A stretch of 64,000 bases of DNA, taken from Herpetosiphon geysericola (GTDB lineage Bacteria > Chloroflexota > Chloroflexia > Chloroflexales > Herpetosiphonaceae). This document shows, piece by piece, positions 23,921 through 32,544 of this stretch. Where the stretch lies: NCBI RefSeq assembly GCF_001306135.1, contig NZ_LGKP01000011.1, positions 124,001 to 188,000 on the forward strand, read 5' to 3'. The notes under the pieces are model-generated. The model was given only the letters and a program-made list of their open reading frames with translations. It searched no databases and was not told where the DNA came from. Position numbers and translations under genes: made by a program. The first letter of the stretch is position 1; every line of letters begins with the position of its first letter.

Positions 23921-24562
23921 TTAATAGCCGCGACTAGCATTAACCATGGCACTGCGTCCGCTCAAAATTTCGAGGAATTGCTGGTGATCCATGGGATGCG
24001 AGAACATTGGATAATCTTTGCTAATTGCGCCTGCTTGCTCTTCAGCGCTGGTGGCGGCTACACAATCGGTCAGGGTAATCACGTTATAGCCACGTTCGTA
24101 GCCTGAGCGCATCGTCGATTCAACGCAGCAATTGGTCAAAAAGCCCGCCAAAACCAAGTTGCTCAAGCCCCGACTGCGCAAAATAAAATCAAGGTTGGTG
24201 CTGGCGAAGGTATCAAGGCCACGTTTGCCTTCGACCACAATATCGGCGCTGTCCGGAGCCAGCACATCAACCAATTCTGCGCCCCATGTGCCTTTACGAA
24301 AGGCATTGTTATCGACCACACCTTTGAGAATGCCATAGGGTTGGTTGGTAATTTCGCGATAGCCTTCGGCAAATGAAATTGGCGCATGAATGATCGTCAC
24401 GCCTGCTTCACGCGCTTGTTTGACCGTTTCGAGCGTGTTGGCCAGCATATTGGTAGCTTGCATGCTTTCGGCAACTGCGCCGTGGAGTGCTCCGCCTTCC
24501 GAGGTGAAATCGTTTTGAAATTCGATGAGAACCAACGCGGTTGTGGATGGATCGATCTGCAT
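23921..24562 (-). CDS. Isochorismatase-family cysteine hydrolase
   Basis: A 213-residue alpha/beta hydrolase of the isochorismatase/nicotinamidase group. The catalytic Lys lies in VVEGKRGLDTF and the Cys in LTNCCVESTMRSGYERG, the hallmark of the family. The first motif reads LVLIEFQNDF, with Glu where the family usually has the catalytic Asp (VIDxQNDF). The gene is followed after 3 bp by the FAD dehydrogenase. Reactions known for relatives include isochorismate, nicotinamide, ureidoacrylate or oxamate hydrolysis; none can be chosen here. Confidence 0.9.
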   Translation of the reverse strand: MQIDPSTTALVLIEFQNDFTSEGGALHGAVAESMQATNMLANTLETVKQAREAGVTIIHAPISFAEGYREITNQPYGILKGVVDNNAFRKGTWGAELVDVLAPDSADIVVEGKRGLDTFASTNLDFILRSRGLSNLVLAGFLTNCCVESTMRSGYERGYNVITLTDCVAATSAEEQAGAISKDYPMFSHPMDHQQFLEILSGRSAMVNASRGY

Positions 24563-24654
24563 ACTATCTCCCTTGTGGCTGAAATGGAGAACGCTGATCG
24601 GGCGGCATTAATGTGAGCTACATTGCCCAATCCCATTATCACAAACAAATCACG

Positions 24655-25160
24655 CTAGATCAAGTATGAAGGATGAAGTATGAGGGATGAAAGTCAGAAC
24701 AGAAGGCAAAAGTCAGAAAAGAACAGTGAGCAGAGAACATATCAAGTATGAAGGATGAAGGATGAGGGATGAAAGTCAGAACAGAAGGCAAAAGGCAAAA
24801 AAGAACAAAGAACAAAGAACATAAAGGCAAAGGGCAAAATGGGGATCGGGGATCAGGGGTCAGGAATTGAGGCGAGGTTTTAACGCAGAGGCGCAGAGGG
24901 ATGAGGCTATAGGCTGTAGGCTATGGGAAGCATAATTAGGGAAATCTGTGGGAATCTGTGGCCAACGGCAAGGATGAATGATGAGGGATGAGAAGGATGA
25001 AGGATGAAGGGCTATGCTCTCCACATTGAGCATGACGTTCTTTGTGCCCTTCGCGTTCTTCGCGGTTCCATTCTCTTCGTGCTCCTCGTGGATCAAAACC
25101 GATCCCCAGCCCCCAACAACCGACATGCACCTATGTTCTATGTTCTTTGCTCTATGCTTG
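24655..25160. repeat. About 500 bp of mosaic degenerate repeats
   Basis: No gene is seen in this gap. From left to right come AGTATGAAGGATGAAGTATGAG units (24661-24690, 24745-24772), AGTCAGAACAGAAGGCAAAAG units (24691-24716, 24776-24800), AGAACAAAGAACATAAAG units (24720-24740, 24800-24826), GGGGATCAGGGGTCAGG (24841-24864), AACGCAGAGGCGCAGAGG (24882-24899), GAGGCTATAGGCTGTAGGC (24902-24926), AATCTGTGGGAATCTGTGG (24943-24961), GATGAATGATGAGGGATGA (24973-25010), TTCGCGTTCTTCGCGG and TTCGTGCTCCTCGTGGATC (25050-25095), and CTATGTTCTATGTTCTTTG (25131-25150). This is the fullest copy set in the window. Confidence 0.92.
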
Positions 25161-25161
25161 G

Positions 25162-25190
25162 TTGATCAGCAACCATAATTACGGTAGAAT
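25162..25190 (+). promoter_or_regulatory. Promoter of the zinc-ribbon gene and cysE operon
   Basis: TTGATC (25162-25167) and TAGAAT (25185-25190) are 17 bp apart and lie right at the end of the repeat mosaic, 64 bp before the GTG start at 25254. Confidence 0.7.
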
Positions 25191-25253
25191 GAGGCAATGT
25201 GCCTTTTGGGGCTTTGTTGCGTTAAACTTTCATCCTGTCGGAGGTATGGTAGC

Positions 25254-25580
25254 GTGCCAACCTATGTGTATGCGTGCCAAGCATGTGGCGCCCAATTCGA
25301 GCAATTTCAACGCTTCTCTGACGAGCCGCTGACAATCTGTCCGCGCTGTCAAGGCACGATCAAACGTGTATTTCAGCCGGTTGGGGTGGTATTCAAGGGT
25401 AGTGGATGGTATATTAATGATAGTCGTTCAGGCAATAACAGCAGCACCAGCAAAGCGAGCACTCCTGCAGCGCCAAGCAGCGATGCCAGCCCTGCTGCGC
25501 CTGCGGCTGCAACTAGCGAAAGCAAGCCTGAAGCTCCCAAAGCCGAAACCAGCAAATCAGAGCCTTCGGCTGCGGCCTAA
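25254..25580 (+). CDS. FmdB-family zinc-ribbon protein
   Basis: A 108-residue protein beginning [15 protein letters not shown] and containing a second CPRCQG pair: two CxxC knuckles that bind one zinc, typical of FmdB/CxxC_CxxC_SSSS proteins. Start GTG at 25254 is preferred over an upstream ATG at 25197, because GGAGG precedes it by 9 bp and family members begin MPTYxY. Residues from about 60 on are an Ala/Ser/Pro/Lys low-complexity tail. FmdB proteins are proposed regulators of amidase genes, but most have no proven role. A terminator follows. Confidence 0.9.
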   Translation: MPTYVYACQACGAQFEQFQRFSDEPLTICPRCQGTIKRVFQPVGVVFKGSGWYINDSRSGNNSSTSKASTPAAPSSDASPAAPAAATSESKPEAPKAETSKSEPSAAA

Positions 25581-25594
25581 AGCGACATTCAAGA

Positions 25595-25640
25595 ACCCAA
25601 GGTACTTGGCTTAAGGCTAATGGCCTTGGGCTTTCTTTTT
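25595..25640 (+). terminator. Terminator between the zinc-ribbon gene and cysE
   Basis: CCCAAGG (25596-25602) pairs with CCTTGGG (25624-25630), followed by CTTTCTTTTT. The stem has a 21-nt loop that could pair further (CTTGGCTTAAGG). It may attenuate rather than fully stop transcription into cysE, which has no separate promoter visible. Confidence 0.6.
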
Positions 25641-25663
25641 GTCTGCGAAAGGAATGGATCGAT

Positions 25664-26425
25664 ATGAGGCATTGGTGGCGTTCGGTTCGCGAAGATATTC
25701 AAACGATTTTACACAATGACCCAGCAGCGCGCTCGATCTTTGAGGTGTTGCTCTACCCTGGCTTTCAGGCTGTCCAAATCCATCGCCTAACTCACTGGCT
25801 TTGGAACCAAAAGTTGCCCTTTATTCCGCGTTTGCTCTCGCAACTTACGCGCTTTTTGACGGGCATTGAAATTCATCCAGGCGCGACGATTGGCCGCCGT
25901 TTGTTTATCGACCATGGCATGGGCATTGTGGTTGGCGAAACGGCAGTTATCGGCGATGATGTGGTGATGTATCAAGGCGTGACGCTCGGCGGAACTGGCA
26001 AGGAAATTGGTAAACGTCACCCAACAATTGGCAACCACGTGGTGATTGGGGTTGGAGCCAAGGTGCTTGGCGCAATTACCATCGGTGAAGGCGCACGCAT
26101 TGGCGGCGGTGCGGTGGTGGTCAAGCCAGTGCCTGCCTATTCAACCGCAATTGGCGTACCTGCGCGGGTCGTCGCCACCCGCGACCCCCAAACGGGCCAA
26201 ACCAACCGTGTCGAAATGTTGCCCGACCCTGAGGGCGCAATGTTGCGCTCGCTCCACGAATCAGTCCAATCGCTCAATCAACGGGTGATCGAGCTTGAAA
26301 GTGCCATGGGTAGCCAAGCCTACCATATTGCCGCGCTCAGCGCTCAACGTACCCCTGGCGATGATCCCTTCGATTGCCTTGAAGATTTGCAAAGTTACGA
26401 AATGCACTACGCTGACGGTATTTAG
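25664..26425 (+). CDS. cysE: Serine O-acetyltransferase
   Basis: A 253-residue enzyme that makes O-acetylserine, the precursor of cysteine. The N-terminal helical domain begins [21 protein letters not shown]. The left-handed beta-helix has hexapeptide repeats with the signature [27 protein letters not shown] and the loop [20 protein letters not shown] tail of about 70 residues beyond the usual end (from [10 protein letters not shown]) is predicted helical. AAAGGA lies upstream of the ATG. The next gene, cysS, uses cysteine, so synthesis and charging are neighbours. Confidence 0.96.
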   Translation: MRHWWRSVREDIQTILHNDPAARSIFEVLLYPGFQAVQIHRLTHWLWNQKLPFIPRLLSQLTRFLTGIEIHPGATIGRRLFIDHGMGIVVGETAVIGDDVVMYQGVTLGGTGKEIGKRHPTIGNHVVIGVGAKVLGAITIGEGARIGGGAVVVKPVPAYSTAIGVPARVVATRDPQTGQTNRVEMLPDPEGAMLRSLHESVQSLNQRVIELESAMGSQAYHIAALSAQRTPGDDPFDCLEDLQSYEMHYADGI

Positions 26426-26456
26426 CTCTTTATTATTGTGTTGAGGAGCCACGTTT

Positions 26457-27857
26457 ATGGCATTAGCAATTTACAACACCCTTAGCCGCCAGACCGAGCC
26501 GTTTACACCGTTGGTTGCTGACCATGTGTCGATGTATGTCTGTGGGCCGACGGTGTATTCTGATGCTCATATTGGTCATGCGATGTCAGCTGTCGTGTTC
26601 GATGTGGTGCGGCGTTATTTGGAGTGGTCGGGCTATACGGTGCGCCATGTGATGAATTTTACCGATGTTGATGATAAAATTATTCGCCGCGCCAACGAGC
26701 AGGGCCGCGACCCCATGGAATTGGCCGAGAGCTATACCTTGGCCTTTCTTGATCAATTGGGCCAATTGAATGTACTGCCCGCCACGGCTTATCCTCGGGT
26801 TTCAACCACCATTCCGCAAATTATTCAATTTATCGAAGGCTTGATTGCCAAAGATGCAGCGTATCACGCTAGCAATGGCGATGTCTATTTTCGGGTGCGT
26901 GCTGATGAAGATTATGGCAAGCTTTCGCGCCGCGCCGTCGATGATATGCGTTCTGGCGCACGGATCGCTCCCGACGAAGCCAAAGCTGATCCTTTAGATT
27001 TTGCCTTGTGGAAAGCGGCCAAGCCAGGCGAGCCAGCTTGGGAAAGCCCGTGGGGCCAAGGCCGACCTGGTTGGCATATCGAATGCTCGGCCATGAGTTT
27101 GCACGAATTAGCTGAGCAAATTGATATTCATGGCGGTGGTAACGACCTAATCTTCCCCCACCACGAAAATGAAATTGCCCAAACCGAATCGTTGACCGGC
27201 AAGAATTTTGCCCAAATCTGGATGCATAACGGCATGCTGCAATTGGCTGGCGAGAAAATGAGCAAATCGCTGGGCAATTTGATCACGATTGATCAATTTT
27301 TAAGCGAACACTCCGCCGATATTATGCGCTTGCTGGTACTTTCTGGCTCGTATCGTGCGCCATTGGTTTATAATGAAGAGGTTTTGGCCGACACCGAACG
27401 CAAGCTCGAACGCATCATGTCGGCTTTCAAGCCAGCGCATGGCACGACGACCAGCGGCGCGGTGGTTGATACGCTCAACACGATTGTGGCCAAAGCGCCA
27501 ACCGATTTTCGCAGCGCGATGGATAGCGATTTCAATAGTGCGGCGGCGTTGGCTGTATTGTTTGATTTAGTGCGTTCGATCAATGCTGCCCGTGATGCTG
27601 GCGTTGGTGGCGAGCCATTTGCGGCAGCGCAAACTTGCTTGCGCGAACTAGCGGCGGTGCTCGGCTTGCGCTTGGAAGCAAACAGCGCTGGCAAAACCGA
27701 TGCCGCTCCATTTATCGAACTATTGATTGAGCTACGCGCCGAATTGCGCAAAGCCAAGCAATGGGCGCTCTCCGATTTGGTGCGCAACCGCCTGAGCGAG
27801 CTTGATGTGCAGCTCGAAGACGGCCCAAGCGGCACAACGTGGACGACGAAAGGCTAA
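26457..27857 (+). CDS. cysS: Cysteinyl-tRNA synthetase
   Basis: A 466-residue class I synthetase that charges tRNA-Cys. HIGH is at 38-41 in [16 protein letters not shown] at 267-271, and the zinc ligands are Cys29 (YVCGPTVY), Cys in [10 protein letters not shown], and HHEN. The length matches E. coli CysRS (461). The start is supported by GAGGAG upstream and follows cysE by 31 bp. The stop TAA is fused to an AATCAAAAGTCAGAAGG repeat. Confidence 0.97.
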   Translation: MALAIYNTLSRQTEPFTPLVADHVSMYVCGPTVYSDAHIGHAMSAVVFDVVRRYLEWSGYTVRHVMNFTDVDDKIIRRANEQGRDPMELAESYTLAFLDQLGQLNVLPATAYPRVSTTIPQIIQFIEGLIAKDAAYHASNGDVYFRVRADEDYGKLSRRAVDDMRSGARIAPDEAKADPLDFALWKAAKPGEPAWESPWGQGRPGWHIECSAMSLHELAEQIDIHGGGNDLIFPHHENEIAQTESLTGKNFAQIWMHNGMLQLAGEKMSKSLGNLITIDQFLSEHSADIMRLLVLSGSYRAPLVYNEEVLADTERKLERIMSAFKPAHGTTTSGAVVDTLNTIVAKAPTDFRSAMDSDFNSAAALAVLFDLVRSINAARDAGVGGEPFAAAQTCLRELAAVLGLRLEANSAGKTDAAPFIELLIELRAELRKAKQWALSDLVRNRLSELDVQLEDGPSGTTWTTKG

Positions 27858-28033
27858 AATCAAAAGTCAGAAGGCAAAAGTCAGAAATCAAAACAGAGAA
27901 TACTCTGAAATTTTAACTTTTGCCTTGAATAGAGCTTTTTTGCCTTTTGAACTTTAAGTTTTGCTGATAGACGTATTTGCCTTGTGATTTTGATAGTGTT
28001 TTGACCTTTGACTTTTGACCTTTGCCTTGAATA
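27858..28033. repeat. AAGTCAGAAGGCAAA-family repeats in both orientations
   Basis: The gap begins at the cysS stop with AATCAAAAGTCAGAAGGCAAAAGTC and continues with the inverse form (TTTTAACTTTTGCCTTGAATAG, TTTGACCTTTGACTTTTGACC). TTTTGCCTTGAATAG occurs three times (27918-27932, with variants near 27948 and 28020). TTGACC/TTGACT hexamers in the inverse form could serve as -35 boxes for prmA. Confidence 0.85.
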
Positions 28034-28042
28034 GGGGTTTTT

Positions 28043-29008
28043 ATGCAGTGGCTCGAACTGAGCGTGACCGTCGATACTGAAGCGGTCGAAAGCGTGGCGG
28101 AATTATTTGCCCAATATGGCTATAACGGTGGCGTGGCAGTCGAAGAGGCCATCATTCCATCGCTCGACTCGCCCGAATATCAAATTGATACCAACAAACC
28201 AGTGATTGTGCGCACCTACGTGCAGGCCAACGAGCAAGCAGCAGATGCCCAAACCCACATCGAACGTGGTTTGTGGGTGCTTGGCATGATGCGTCCAGTT
28301 GGCGAATTGCAGATTAAAGCCATCGCCGAAGAAGATTGGGCCAATGCTTGGAAAGAGCACTATCGCACTCATCGCATCGGCAAGCGCTTTGTGATTGTGC
28401 CTTCGTGGTTGGAACATGAGCCTGTGGCAAACGATGTAGTACTGAATCTCGACCCAGGCATGGCTTTTGGAACTGGCTTGCACCCAACCACCCAACTCTG
28501 CCTTGAGTTAATGGAATTGATCGAGTTTAACAACACCACGGTGCTTGATCTTGGCTGTGGCTCGGGGATTTTGGCGGTTGGCGCTGCCAAGCTTGGCTCG
28601 CAACGAGTTTTGGCTTTGGATACCGACCCAATTGCGGTTGAAGCGACCGCCGAAAATGCGCGCATCAACCATTCTGCCGAATTGGTGACTGCCTTGGAAG
28701 GCAGTTTGGGCGATGCGCCTTTGGAACACTGGCTTGGCTGGGAAGGTGCCCAACTTGGCACACCGCAAAGCTATCGCCATCACAACGAGTTTGATGTGAT
28801 TTTGGCCAATATTTTGGCCAAGGTGCATGTCGTGTTGGGTAATGATTATCTTGCGGCGCTGAAACCAGGCGGCGTGCTGATCACCTCAGGCATTATCAAC
28901 GAGCGCGAAGCAGATGTAGTGGCAGCATTTGAGGCGGTTGGCTTAGAGCAAGTTGAACGCCGCACCCAAGGCGATTGGGTTGCTTTTACTCATCGCAAGC
29001 CAGTCTAA
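28043..29008 (+). CDS. prmA: Ribosomal protein L11 methyltransferase
   Basis: A 321-residue SAM-dependent enzyme that trimethylates ribosomal protein L11. The N-terminal substrate-binding domain begins MQWLELSVTVDTEAVESVAE. The methyltransferase domain has motif I VLDLGCGSGILAVGAAKLG and the post-motif NILAKV used by PrmA. The conserved linker NLDPGMAFGTGLHPTT precedes it. The stop codon shares a base with the RsmE start (TAATG), so the two rRNA/ribosome-modifying enzymes are translationally coupled. Confidence 0.95.
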   Translation: MQWLELSVTVDTEAVESVAELFAQYGYNGGVAVEEAIIPSLDSPEYQIDTNKPVIVRTYVQANEQAADAQTHIERGLWVLGMMRPVGELQIKAIAEEDWANAWKEHYRTHRIGKRFVIVPSWLEHEPVANDVVLNLDPGMAFGTGLHPTTQLCLELMELIEFNNTTVLDLGCGSGILAVGAAKLGSQRVLALDTDPIAVEATAENARINHSAELVTALEGSLGDAPLEHWLGWEGAQLGTPQSYRHHNEFDVILANILAKVHVVLGNDYLAALKPGGVLITSGIINEREADVVAAFEAVGLEQVERRTQGDWVAFTHRKPV

Positions 29009-29751
29009 TGAAAAATACCTATCGCTTTTTTGTGCCAGCTGAGGCCATTCAAGGCGAAGCGTTGCATGTGAGCGAGCGTGAGCTGCTGCACCAATGGAAC
29101 AACGTGCTGCGTTTGCGGGTTGGTCAGCATATTGCGCTGCTCGATGGCCTTGGCACGGGCTATATTGCCGAATTGGTCAGCTTGAATAAGCGCGAAGCTC
29201 AAGGCCGTATTTTGCAATGCTATGCGGCTAATGGCGAGCCAAGCCTCAACGTTACGCTCTATCTTGCCTTGACGCGCGGCGAACGCTTCGAAATCGCCTT
29301 GCAAAAATGCACTGAATTGGGTGCGACTGCGTTTGTGCCCTTGCTCTGCGAGCGCTCGCAAGCCGACGTGACGCCAACCAAACGCGAGCGTTGGCAACGG
29401 ATTATACGCGAGGCTGCCGAGCAAGCTGGGCGTGGGCGTTTGCCGATCTTGCACCAAGCCCAAACCGTGGCCCAAGCCTTGCCTCAAGCTCGTGGGCATT
29501 TGTTGTTGGCCGAAACTGGCCAGACGCTGGCTTTCAAGGCTGCCTTAGCTTTGGAGCCACGTAGCGAGCTAGCGCTTTGGAGCGGCCCCGAGGGCGGTTG
29601 GACTGAAGCAGAGCTTGAAGCCGCCAACCACGCTGGCTTGATCAGTGTTAGTTTAGGCTCGCGCATTTTACGCGCCGAAACTGCGCCAATTGCCGCTTTG
29701 GCAGCGATCATGTTTCAATTCGATCAGTGGTTTAGCCCAAATTCGTGCTAG
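29008..29751 (+). CDS. rsmE: 16S rRNA m3U1498 methyltransferase
   Basis: A 247-residue SPOUT-class enzyme. The start at 29008 follows directly from the prmA stop; an upstream in-frame start at 28975 would lie inside prmA. Family motifs are ERFEIALQKCTELGA, SGPEGGWTEAELEAA and the C-terminal knot SLGSRILRAETAPIAALA, where SAM binds. RsmE methylates N3 of U1498 in the ribosomal decoding region. The prmA-rsmE pair is common in bacteria. Confidence 0.95.
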   Translation: MKNTYRFFVPAEAIQGEALHVSERELLHQWNNVLRLRVGQHIALLDGLGTGYIAELVSLNKREAQGRILQCYAANGEPSLNVTLYLALTRGERFEIALQKCTELGATAFVPLLCERSQADVTPTKRERWQRIIREAAEQAGRGRLPILHQAQTVAQALPQARGHLLLAETGQTLAFKAALALEPRSELALWSGPEGGWTEAELEAANHAGLISVSLGSRILRAETAPIAALAAIMFQFDQWFSPNSC

Positions 29752-29896
29752 CATGAACCATAGCCTGAGAGGCAATGCCGCGTAACCTATCCATGTCGAT
29801 TACTAATGCCAACCTAACCTACAAGCAGTTGCTTAAGTTGTACACTGCATACAGGCTGGCTTAGCCTAGCTTAAATTGCGTGAAACGAGGTTTTCT

Positions 29897-31312
29897 ATGA
29901 GCGAATTCCAGCCCATGTCGGGCGGCAACCCAGCACCATCCAGATTGTGGCTGGTGTTGAGTGGAATTGTCGGGGTCTTGCTGGTTGTGGCCATTGCCTT
30001 GGGGGCTGGATATTTTTGGGGCAGCTCATCGAAAGAGCAATCGATGACGGCAGCGAATCAGGCGTTAGCAACCGAAACTGCCCAAGTGATCCAACAAACC
30101 CAGCAGGCCTTGCCGCCTGCCAATGCAGACGAAAATTTTCAAACCTTTTGGGAAGTTTGGAATCTGGTCAATAAAGAGTTCTATCATACCGAGCCAATTG
30201 ACGAAAAACAAATGATGTATGGCGCAATTCGCGGCATGTTGCAATCGCTCGGCGATGATTTTACTGGGTTTCAAGAGCCAGAATCAGCCGAACGCTCACG
30301 CGAAGATATGCGCGGCAATTTCGAGGGCATCGGCGCCTACGTCGAATATAAAGATGACCAGATTATGATTGTCTCGCCAATCGAAGGCTCACCAGCAGAG
30401 AAAGCCAATGTGCGCGCTGGCGATATTGTGGTGGCCGTCGATGGCAAACAAATTAGCGAAGTTATCGCTAATCTTGAACGAGATCAGGCCTTGGCTGAGG
30501 CAATTAAGCTGATTCGCGGCCCCAAAGGCTCGCAAGTGGTGATCACGGTTTATCGCACAAGCACCGAAAAACAAATTGATATTCCGATTGTGCGCGATAC
30601 GATTCCCTTGATTAGCGTGCGTTCAACCATGATTGGCGATATTGGCTATATTCAATTGAGCGAGTTTAAGCAAACATCCTACGATGAAATGGATCAAGCA
30701 ATTGCCAAACTCAAGCCCAATAATCCTAAAGCGATTATTTTTGATTTGCGTAATAACCCAGGTGGCTATGTCAATCAGGCCCAAAATATTCTGGGCCGAT
30801 TTACCAAAGATGGTGTGACTCACTATCAAGAAAATAGCAACGGGGTCCAAAAAGAATATCGTACCTTGCAACAGGGCGATGCGCAAGAATTATTCGATCT
30901 GCCCGTAGTTGTGTTGGTCAATGGTGGTTCGGCAAGCGCTTCGGAAATTGTTTCTGGCGCAATGCAAGATACCAAACGCGCAACCTTGATTGGTGAAAAA
31001 ACCTTTGGTAAAGGTTCAGTCCAAAGCGTGCATACTCTTGGCGATAAATCCGAAGCACGGATTACGGTTGCCCATTGGTTAACACCTAACAAGCGCGCAA
31101 TCCACAAGCTGGGAATTACGCCCGATTATGTGGTGCCATTCTCAGACGATGCAACCCAATATCCGGTGGAATGTATTTTGAATCGCACGCCAGCAGATGG
31201 CGTAACGGCCTGTGCTGATTCACAATTGTTCTGGGCGCTGAAGTTTTTGGATGAACAACAAACCCCACCACCACCGCCAACCCCAACCATTACGCCAACG
31301 CCTGGTAAATAG
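29897..31312 (+). CDS. S41-family C-terminal processing peptidase (CtpA-like)
   Basis: A 471-residue membrane-anchored serine protease. TM at about 20-42, then an N-terminal helical part, a PDZ domain (about 135-215: GIGAYVEYKDDQIMIVSPIE, then VRAGDIVVAVDG), and the S41 core. The catalytic Ser is in NGGSASASEIVSGA and the Lys in GEKTFGKGSVQ. Start ATG 29897 has ACGAGG upstream; a TTG 21 bp earlier is less likely. The C-terminus is a short Pro/Thr tail. Such enzymes degrade or mature extracytoplasmic proteins from their C-termini. A strong terminator follows at once. Confidence 0.95.
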   Translation: MSEFQPMSGGNPAPSRLWLVLSGIVGVLLVVAIALGAGYFWGSSSKEQSMTAANQALATETAQVIQQTQQALPPANADENFQTFWEVWNLVNKEFYHTEPIDEKQMMYGAIRGMLQSLGDDFTGFQEPESAERSREDMRGNFEGIGAYVEYKDDQIMIVSPIEGSPAEKANVRAGDIVVAVDGKQISEVIANLERDQALAEAIKLIRGPKGSQVVITVYRTSTEKQIDIPIVRDTIPLISVRSTMIGDIGYIQLSEFKQTSYDEMDQAIAKLKPNNPKAIIFDLRNNPGGYVNQAQNILGRFTKDGVTHYQENSNGVQKEYRTLQQGDAQELFDLPVVVLVNGGSASASEIVSGAMQDTKRATLIGEKTFGKGSVQSVHTLGDKSEARITVAHWLTPNKRAIHKLGITPDYVVPFSDDATQYPVECILNRTPADGVTACADSQLFWALKFLDEQQTPPPPPTPTITPTPGK

Positions 31313-31320
31313 GCTGCAAA

Positions 31321-31357
31321 AACGCCCGCTCAACTCTGAGCGGGCGTTGGTTTTTTT
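31321..31357. terminator. Terminator after the CtpA-like gene
   Basis: AACGCCCGCTC (31321-31331) pairs perfectly with GAGCGGGCGTT (31338-31348) around a 6-nt loop and is followed by seven T. The T-run touches the stop codon of the convergent gene. Confidence 0.95.
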
Positions 31358-32534
31358 AGCGTTGTTGGCTAGCGTATAAGTCGCGGGGAACCATTTGGAA
31401 GCTGCTCCAGTGGGCCGACATTAACGGGTCATCTTCGTCGCGCGGCAGGTGATGGAAGGTCATCCCATACCAAACGATTGGGTCGACCAAGGTTTGGTTA
31501 TTCACAAAACCACTAACATCATCAGCGCAGGTATTGCCATCGTTGCGCGAAGCCCAGCGTTCGCAGGGGTTGTTTTCAGTCACATAGACATCGTTCTTGG
31601 TCCATGGCTCAAATGAAGGGCCACGGAACACATGATCGGAGTTGCCAATGATGTCATACGAGATCTGGTGCCCATCGCTATTCAGGACAGTGCTATTTTT
31701 GACCCGCCATGAGCGAAAATTTTCCGGATTGACTTGAGCGGCGGTTTCAGTGGTATAGGTTTGTACTTGTAAGCCACGTTGGGCTGTGCCGCTTGAATCG
31801 AATTCGATCTGCTCAACGACGTTATTGGTGTTGCCACCAAGCGCAAAGTCGATCCGCCAGTAGTAATTGTGAACGTGCGATGTGCCATATTGACAGCTAT
31901 TTGCATCGATCTTCCAGCCATATTTGGCTACATTGGTACATTTTTGCAATTTACCAGTTGCGCCGATGCCTGGTTCAATCGTGGCATCATCGTGGAAAAT
32001 CCACTGGCTAACATAGTTATAGGCACCAATGTGCGAGACGGAGCGCACCACCAAGGCCGAGCCTTGCTTGACTTGGGCATAGTATTTGTAGGCATAGCCG
32101 GTTGGCACAAGCGTAGCACACAGCACATTGCGCCCATTATTTTGCAGCAAGGTTCCATCTGGGCAATCTGCTGCTGTCATGTTATTCAGGTGGCCACCAC
32201 CCAAGCCATAATCGGAGAGGTCGTGGAAGCGGGCGGTGTTATCGTCGTATGGAACGTGAATTTGGGCCAAATTAATTTGGTTGATAATCGAAATCGCGTT
32301 GCCACCTGGTGGGGTGTAGCGGATGCCACGCAGCACAATCCCTTCGCTGCTACGTTCTTCCCAACATAAGGCCCAATTGGCGCCATTTTCCAAGGTTTTA
32401 TTAATGATAAAACTGCCGCCAGAACAACGGTCGCGGGTTTGGGCATTGGCCGCTTGCTGCGAGTTTGTGCTAAGCAGACTGGCCCCAATTAATAGCATGC
32501 CAAGCAGCATGCCCCAACGTGCTGAAAGCTTCAT
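31356..32534 (-). CDS. Secreted copper amine oxidase catalytic domain, stand-alone
   Basis: A 392-residue protein with a signal peptide (cleavage near ANAQ, 29-32). It matches the C-terminal catalytic domain of copper amine oxidases. The proposed catalytic base is Asp105 in FHDLSDYGLG, the copper ligands are His220 and His222 (TSHVHNYYWRID), and the third is His362 (HHLPRDED). Tyr172 aligns with the topaquinone precursor, but the motif reads GAYNY instead of GNYDY. Full enzymes have 640 or more residues with N-terminal N2/N3 domains. Those appear to be encoded by the next upstream gene, 10 bp away. Oxidative deamination of amines is the family reaction; activity with the altered motif is uncertain. 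Confidence 0.82.
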   Translation of the reverse strand: MKLSARWGMLLGMLLIGASLLSTNSQQAANAQTRDRCSGGSFIINKTLENGANWALCWEERSSEGIVLRGIRYTPPGGNAISIINQINLAQIHVPYDDNTARFHDLSDYGLGGGHLNNMTAADCPDGTLLQNNGRNVLCATLVPTGYAYKYYAQVKQGSALVVRSVSHIGAYNYVSQWIFHDDATIEPGIGATGKLQKCTNVAKYGWKIDANSCQYGTSHVHNYYWRIDFALGGNTNNVVEQIEFDSSGTAQRGLQVQTYTTETAAQVNPENFRSWRVKNSTVLNSDGHQISYDIIGNSDHVFRGPSFEPWTKNDVYVTENNPCERWASRNDGNTCADDVSGFVNNQTLVDPIVWYGMTFHHLPRDEDDPLMSAHWSSFQMVPRDLYASQQR

Positions 32535-32544
32535 CGCCAGGCTC

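Noticed and set aside
24655-25160. CRISPR array
   Set aside because: Units are only 9-12 bp, vary strongly, have no regular unique spacers and no cas genes are near.
31869-32369. 166-codon plus-strand frame opposite the amine oxidase gene
   Set aside because: Antisense to conserved copper-site codons; no start signal.
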